A stretch of DNA of 64,000 nt, taken from contig NZ_FCOT01000008.1 of NCBI RefSeq assembly GCF_900046455.1, forward strand, positions 186,001-250,000, in the 5' to 3' direction. The notes under the pieces are model-generated. The model saw nothing but the letters and a program-made list of their open reading frames with translations. It searched no databases and was not told the origin of the DNA. Position numbers and translations under genes: made by a program. Origin of the DNA: Cellulomonas timonensis. Its GTDB lineage: Bacteria; Actinomycetota; Actinomycetes; Actinomycetales; Cellulomonadaceae. Shown in pieces: positions 60,494 through 64,000 of this stretch; position 1 is the first letter of the stretch; each line of letters starts with the position of its first letter.

Positions 60494-61693
60494 TCAGGTC
60501 AGCAGGCGCAGCCGCACCGACTCGGGGCGCGAGGCGAGGGCCTCGACCACTGCGGGGTCGACAGCGGCGCCGGCGTCGGTGACGACGTAGCCGATCTCGC
60601 CACGCGTCGACAGCAGCTGGCCCTCGATGTTGACGCCGTGCTCGGCGAGCGTCGCGTTGACCGCCGCCAGCACGCCCGGCACGTTGCGGTGCAGGTAGGC
60701 GAGACGGTGGGCGTCCGGGCGCCGGTCCAGGGCCACGTTGGGCAGGTTGACGCTCAGCGTGGTCGAGCCGGTGGCGAGGTAGTCGCGCAGCTTGTTCGAG
60801 ACGAACTGGCCGATGGCCTCCTGCGCCTCCTCGGTGGACCCGCCGGTGTGGGGGGTGAGGATGACGTTCGGCAGCCCACGCAGCTCGGACTCGAACGGGT
60901 CGCCCTTGCGCTTGGGCTCCTCGGGGAAGACGTCCACGGCCGCGCCGCTGACATGGCCGGAGACGACGGCGTCGCGCAACGCGGCGTAGTCGACCACGAA
61001 GCCGCGCGAGAGGTTGAGGAACACCGCGCCCGGGCGCATCGCCGCGAACTGCTTCTCGCCGAAGAGGCCGGCGTTCCCGCCGCGCCCGTCGACGTGCAGG
61101 GTGACGATGTCGGCGACTTCGAGCACCTCGTCCAGGGACGCGGCCCGGCGCGCGTTGCCCAGCGCCAGCTTCTCGGAGGTGTCGTAGAAGACCACCGACA
61201 TGCCCAGGTTCTCGGCGAGGACCGACAGCTGGGTGCCGATGTTGCCGTAGCCGACGATGCCGAGCGTCCGGCCGCGGACCTCGTGCGCGCCCGTCGCCGA
61301 CTTGTTCCACACCCCGTCGTGCATGGAGCGGTCGAACTCGGTGAGGCGGCGGGTGAGGGCGATGATCTCCGCGATCGCCACCTCGACCACCGAGCGCGTG
61401 TTCGAGAAGGGCGCGTTGAACGTCGCCACGCCGCGCGACGCGGCGGCCGCCAGGTCGATCTGGTTGGTGCCGATGCAGTAGGCCCCGATCGCCACGAGGT
61501 CGGGGGCCTGCTCGAGCACCGCCGCGGAGACGTGCGTCTTGGACCGGATGCCGAGGATGTGGACACCCTGGAGCGCCTCGACGAGCTCGGACTCGTCCAG
61601 GGCGCCGGTGCGGGTGGTCACCTCGAACCCGGCGTCTTCGAGGATCGACTTGGCCTGGGGATGGAGGTTCTCAAGGAGAAGGGCGCGCAGCAC
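60494..61693 (-). CDS. serA: D-3-phosphoglycerate dehydrogenase
   Basis: Begins serine synthesis by oxidising 3-phosphoglycerate with NAD. 399 residues: nucleotide motif VGYGNIGTQL (147-156), catalytic Arg in RSVVEVAIAE or SRGFVVD segments, Glu in VFPEEP and His in LTPHTGGST. A C-terminal ACT domain (~325-399, HRNVPGVLAAVNATLAEHGVNIEGQ) gives serine feedback. It is the short E. coli-like form, not the long mycobacterial form with an extra domain. GTG at 61693 fits homologue length; a frame 12 codons longer exists. Confidence 0.95.
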   Translation of the reverse strand: MLRALLLENLHPQAKSILEDAGFEVTTRTGALDESELVEALQGVHILGIRSKTHVSAAVLEQAPDLVAIGAYCIGTNQIDLAAAASRGVATFNAPFSNTRSVVEVAIAEIIALTRRLTEFDRSMHDGVWNKSATGAHEVRGRTLGIVGYGNIGTQLSVLAENLGMSVVFYDTSEKLALGNARRAASLDEVLEVADIVTLHVDGRGGNAGLFGEKQFAAMRPGAVFLNLSRGFVVDYAALRDAVVSGHVSGAAVDVFPEEPKRKGDPFESELRGLPNVILTPHTGGSTEEAQEAIGQFVSNKLRDYLATGSTTLSVNLPNVALDRRPDAHRLAYLHRNVPGVLAAVNATLAEHGVNIEGQLLSTRGEIGYVVTDAGAAVDPAVVEALASRPESVRLRLLT

Positions 61694-61790
61694 GCCCCTA
61701 TGGTGCGCCTCCGCGCCGCGAGACCCCAAGCCGGTCCCGTCCCTCGGACACGGACGGCCGGCTCTCGGCCGCGCGGCGGGCGGACGGCGC

Positions 61791-63998
61791 TCAGGCCGGA
61801 TCGGAGACCAGGCCAGCGGGGAGCGGCGCGCTGTGGAGCACGCGCAGCGCGCGTGTGGGGCGCGTCATCGCCACGTACAAATCACCCGCGCTGGCCGCCA
61901 GGACCTGCGACGGCTCCAGCAGCACCACGACGTCGAACTCCAGGCCCTTGCTCTCGCGTGGGGTGAGCAAGGACACGGGGGCGTCGAGGGTGGCGCCCCC
62001 GGCGCCGGTCACGCGCGGGCCCAGCGCCTCGGCGAGGCCGCGCGCGCGCAGGGCCTCGCCCGCCTCCGCCAGCAGCCCGGGCTCGCCGACCACCGCCACG
62101 CGCCCACCCGACGCGCCCGCCGCGAGCTCGTCGACCCAGTGGCGCACATGCCGGGCCGCCGCGTCGGCGAGGTCGGCGCGTGGCACGCGCTCGACAGCCA
62201 GGGCCCCAGGCACGCGGCGCGCCGACGTCAGCGGGCTCACCGGCAGGCCGGCCGCCACGGCGACGCGCTGCGCGGCATCGGCCACCTCGGCGGGCGTGCG
62301 GTAGTTGACCGTCAACTCGGACAGCCGCCACGACGAGCGCAGCAGCGGGTCGAGCATCGTCTGCCAGCTGCGCGCCCCTGCCGTCGAGCTCGTCTGCGCG
62401 ACGTCGCCGACGATGGTCATCGACCGGGTCGGCACCCGGCGCAGCAGCATCCGCCACGCCATGGAGGACAGCTCCTGAGCCTCGTCGACCACCACATGGC
62501 CGTACGTCCACGTCCGGTCGGCGGCGGCGCGCTCGGCGGTGGTCAGGCGGGGGCCCGTGGCGGCGAACCGGTCTGCGAGCATCTCGGCGGAGACCAGGCC
62601 GTCGCTCCCGCTGGACTGCAGCACCCGGCGCGCGTAGTCGAGCTCCGCGTCGCGGCGCACGGCGTCCGCCCGGGCCTGGGCGCGGGCCGCCTGGTCGTCC
62701 TCACCGAGCAGCTCCGCGGCCTCGTCGAGCAGCGGGACGTCCGCGGCGGTCCAGTCGGCGTCGGGGGAGCGCTGCAGGAGGCGGCGCTCGTGCCTGGACA
62801 ACTCGGGCGCCGCCGCGTCGAGCCGGTGCGGCTTGCTGAACAAGTCGCGCACCAGGCCCTGCGGGGTGAGCGGCATCCACGCCAGGTTGAGGGCGATCCG
62901 CACCTCGCGTGTCGTGCGCAGCTCCTCGACGATCTCCGCGCGGTCCTCGGGCGCCAGCGGCGACCCGAGCTGCGCGATGTACTGGTCGGCGAGGCGCGAG
63001 AGCATGTCCCGCACGAACGACGTGCGGGCCAGGTTGTGGGGGCGGTTGCCGCGCCGCGCGCGGGCGATGGCCGACGCGACGTGCGACGGCTCGACGACGA
63101 CGATCCGGCCGTCCACCGAGATCTCGGTGGCCTCGCGGGGCGTCCGCTCACGCTGGCGCACCGCGCGCTCGATGATGCGGGCCCACACGGCGCGGCCCTT
63201 GATCTCGCTCACCCGGTCGTCCTCGACGCCGGGCGCGACGACGCCTGGGAACAGCTCCGCGATGGTGGACGTGACCACGCCGGTCTCCCCGAGCGAGGGG
63301 AGCACCTGGTCGATGTAGCGCAGGAACGTCCGGCTGGGGCCGACGAGCAGCACCCCGGAGCGCTCGAGCAGGCGCCGGTGGGCGTACAGCAGGTAGGCGG
63401 CGCGGTGCAGGGCCACAGCCGTCTTGCCGGTGCCAGGCCCGCCCTGCACCACGAGGGAGCCCTGCAGCTCCGAGCGGATGATCGCGTCCTGCTCCGCCTG
63501 GATCGTGGCGACGATGTCCGCCATGTGCCCCGTGCGCCCGGCGGCCAGCGACGCCAGCAGCGCGCCCTCGCCGGACAGGCTCGCCACGGACACCGTGCCG
63601 TCGGCGTCCTCGGCGAGGTGGTCCAGGTCCAGCACCTCGTCCTCGACACCGGTGACCGAGCGGCCCCGCGTCACCAGGTGCCGTCGCCGCACCACGTCGT
63701 CCGGCCGCGCCGCCGTCGCGCGGTAGAAGGCCTGCGCCGCGGGCGCGCGCCAGTCCGTGAGCATCGAGGCGTGCTCCTCGTCCGTCAGCCCGATGCGCCC
63801 GATGTAGCGGCGCGCGCCGTCGGTGAGGTCGAGCCGGCCGAAGGCCAGGCGCTCCTCCACCGACTCGAGCTGGGCGAGCCGGTCCTCGTAGAGCGTCGCG
63901 AAGGCGTCGCGCTCGCTGCGGTTCTGCGGTGAGCCCGAGGGGCCGTGCCGCCGGACGTCCACCAGTCGTTCGCGGGTCTGGTCCCGGAGGGCGTCCAA
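61791..63998 (-). CDS. HelD-like UvrD/Rep-family helicase (5' partial at window end)
   Basis: 735 residues from the window edge: a charged N-terminal coiled region (DAFATLYEDRLAQLESVEERLAFGRLDL), Walker A VVQGGPGTGKTAVALHRAAYLLY (~183-205), DEAQELSS (motif II) and the C-terminal LLTPRESKGLEFDVVVL (motif V). The pattern GRIGLTDEEH...DWRAPAAQAFYRATAA is characteristic of HelD/HelR proteins, which bind RNA polymerase and recycle stalled enzyme; some confer rifampicin tolerance. The true start lies beyond base 64000, probably about 20-40 residues upstream. TTG at 63998 is only the first usable codon. Confidence 0.88.
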   Translation of the reverse strand: MDALRDQTRERLVDVRRHGPSGSPQNRSERDAFATLYEDRLAQLESVEERLAFGRLDLTDGARRYIGRIGLTDEEHASMLTDWRAPAAQAFYRATAARPDDVVRRRHLVTRGRSVTGVEDEVLDLDHLAEDADGTVSVASLSGEGALLASLAAGRTGHMADIVATIQAEQDAIIRSELQGSLVVQGGPGTGKTAVALHRAAYLLYAHRRLLERSGVLLVGPSRTFLRYIDQVLPSLGETGVVTSTIAELFPGVVAPGVEDDRVSEIKGRAVWARIIERAVRQRERTPREATEISVDGRIVVVEPSHVASAIARARRGNRPHNLARTSFVRDMLSRLADQYIAQLGSPLAPEDRAEIVEELRTTREVRIALNLAWMPLTPQGLVRDLFSKPHRLDAAAPELSRHERRLLQRSPDADWTAADVPLLDEAAELLGEDDQAARAQARADAVRRDAELDYARRVLQSSGSDGLVSAEMLADRFAATGPRLTTAERAAADRTWTYGHVVVDEAQELSSMAWRMLLRRVPTRSMTIVGDVAQTSSTAGARSWQTMLDPLLRSSWRLSELTVNYRTPAEVADAAQRVAVAAGLPVSPLTSARRVPGALAVERVPRADLADAAARHVRHWVDELAAGASGGRVAVVGEPGLLAEAGEALRARGLAEALGPRVTGAGGATLDAPVSLLTPRESKGLEFDVVVLLEPSQVLAASAGDLYVAMTRPTRALRVLHSAPLPAGLVSDPA

Positions 63999-64000
63999 CC

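Overview
The window is a very GC-rich actinobacterial chromosome segment. Core gene order (truB-ribF-rpsO-pnp-M16 protease-dapB; dapA-rnj-ftsK; pgsA-cinA-clgR; recA-recX-rny-gluABCD-miaB-miaA-dapF-hflX; lexA-LysM-nrdR), GTG/TTG starts, 4-bp ATGA/GTGA overlaps and many probable leaderless genes point to Micrococcales. The combination of RNase J, RNase Y and several YbjN proteins without mycolate-type genes suggests a Cellulomonas/Promicromonospora-like lineage (inference). Nearly all bases are coding. I see no rRNA, tRNA, CRISPR array, insertion sequence or prophage, and no gene-free stretch above about 260 bases.

Layout. 1-331: the tail of a TetR-like gene, then a sequencing-adapter copy embedded in C homopolymers, so this junction is probably an assembly artefact and truB lacks its true start. 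332-7136: truB, an antisense NUDIX gene, ribF, rpsO, pnp, M16 protease. 7186-13252: AraC-type regulator, dapB, small membrane protein, then leftward GNAT, YqhA-like, azlCD and an aldehyde dehydrogenase. 13371-20191: thyA-folA, dapA, rnj, ftsK. 20199-24164: CapA-like protein, pgsA-cinA-clgR, nei2. 24225-34255: lhr, DUF3046, a membrane AlkP-superfamily hydrolase, an MBL hydrolase, recA, recX. 34398-42117: rny, then an SDR and a secreted LamG-like protein that look inserted, then gluABCD. 42255-53354: miaB, three YbjN paralogues, LigB-like protein, miaA, dapF, thioredoxin-like protein, methyltransferase, hflX, dinG-like helicase. 53415-64000: ldh, Rho-N protein, lexA, LysM protein, nrdR, fadD, aldo/keto reductase, DUF5302, serA and a HelD-like helicase cut by the window end.

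Themes. (1) SOS response: recA and lexA each carry a LexA box placed on a recognisable promoter, and a third box precedes a LysM membrane protein matching the lexA-linked cell-division suppressors (Rv2719c/DivS/YneA type). (2) RNA decay and modification: PNPase, RNase J, RNase Y, TruB, MiaA and MiaB. (3) Diaminopimelate/peptidoglycan: dapB, dapA and dapF at three separate sites. (4) Glutamate-type ABC uptake with an internal hairpin after the binding-protein gene. (5) Thirteen genes have a TANNNT hexamer 6-8 bases before the start codon, which suggests leaderless transcription.

I found no convincing new defence or mobile system. The least explained loci are the DUF3046/AlkP/MBL operon, the YbjN triplet and the 35.9-38.5 kb insertion.
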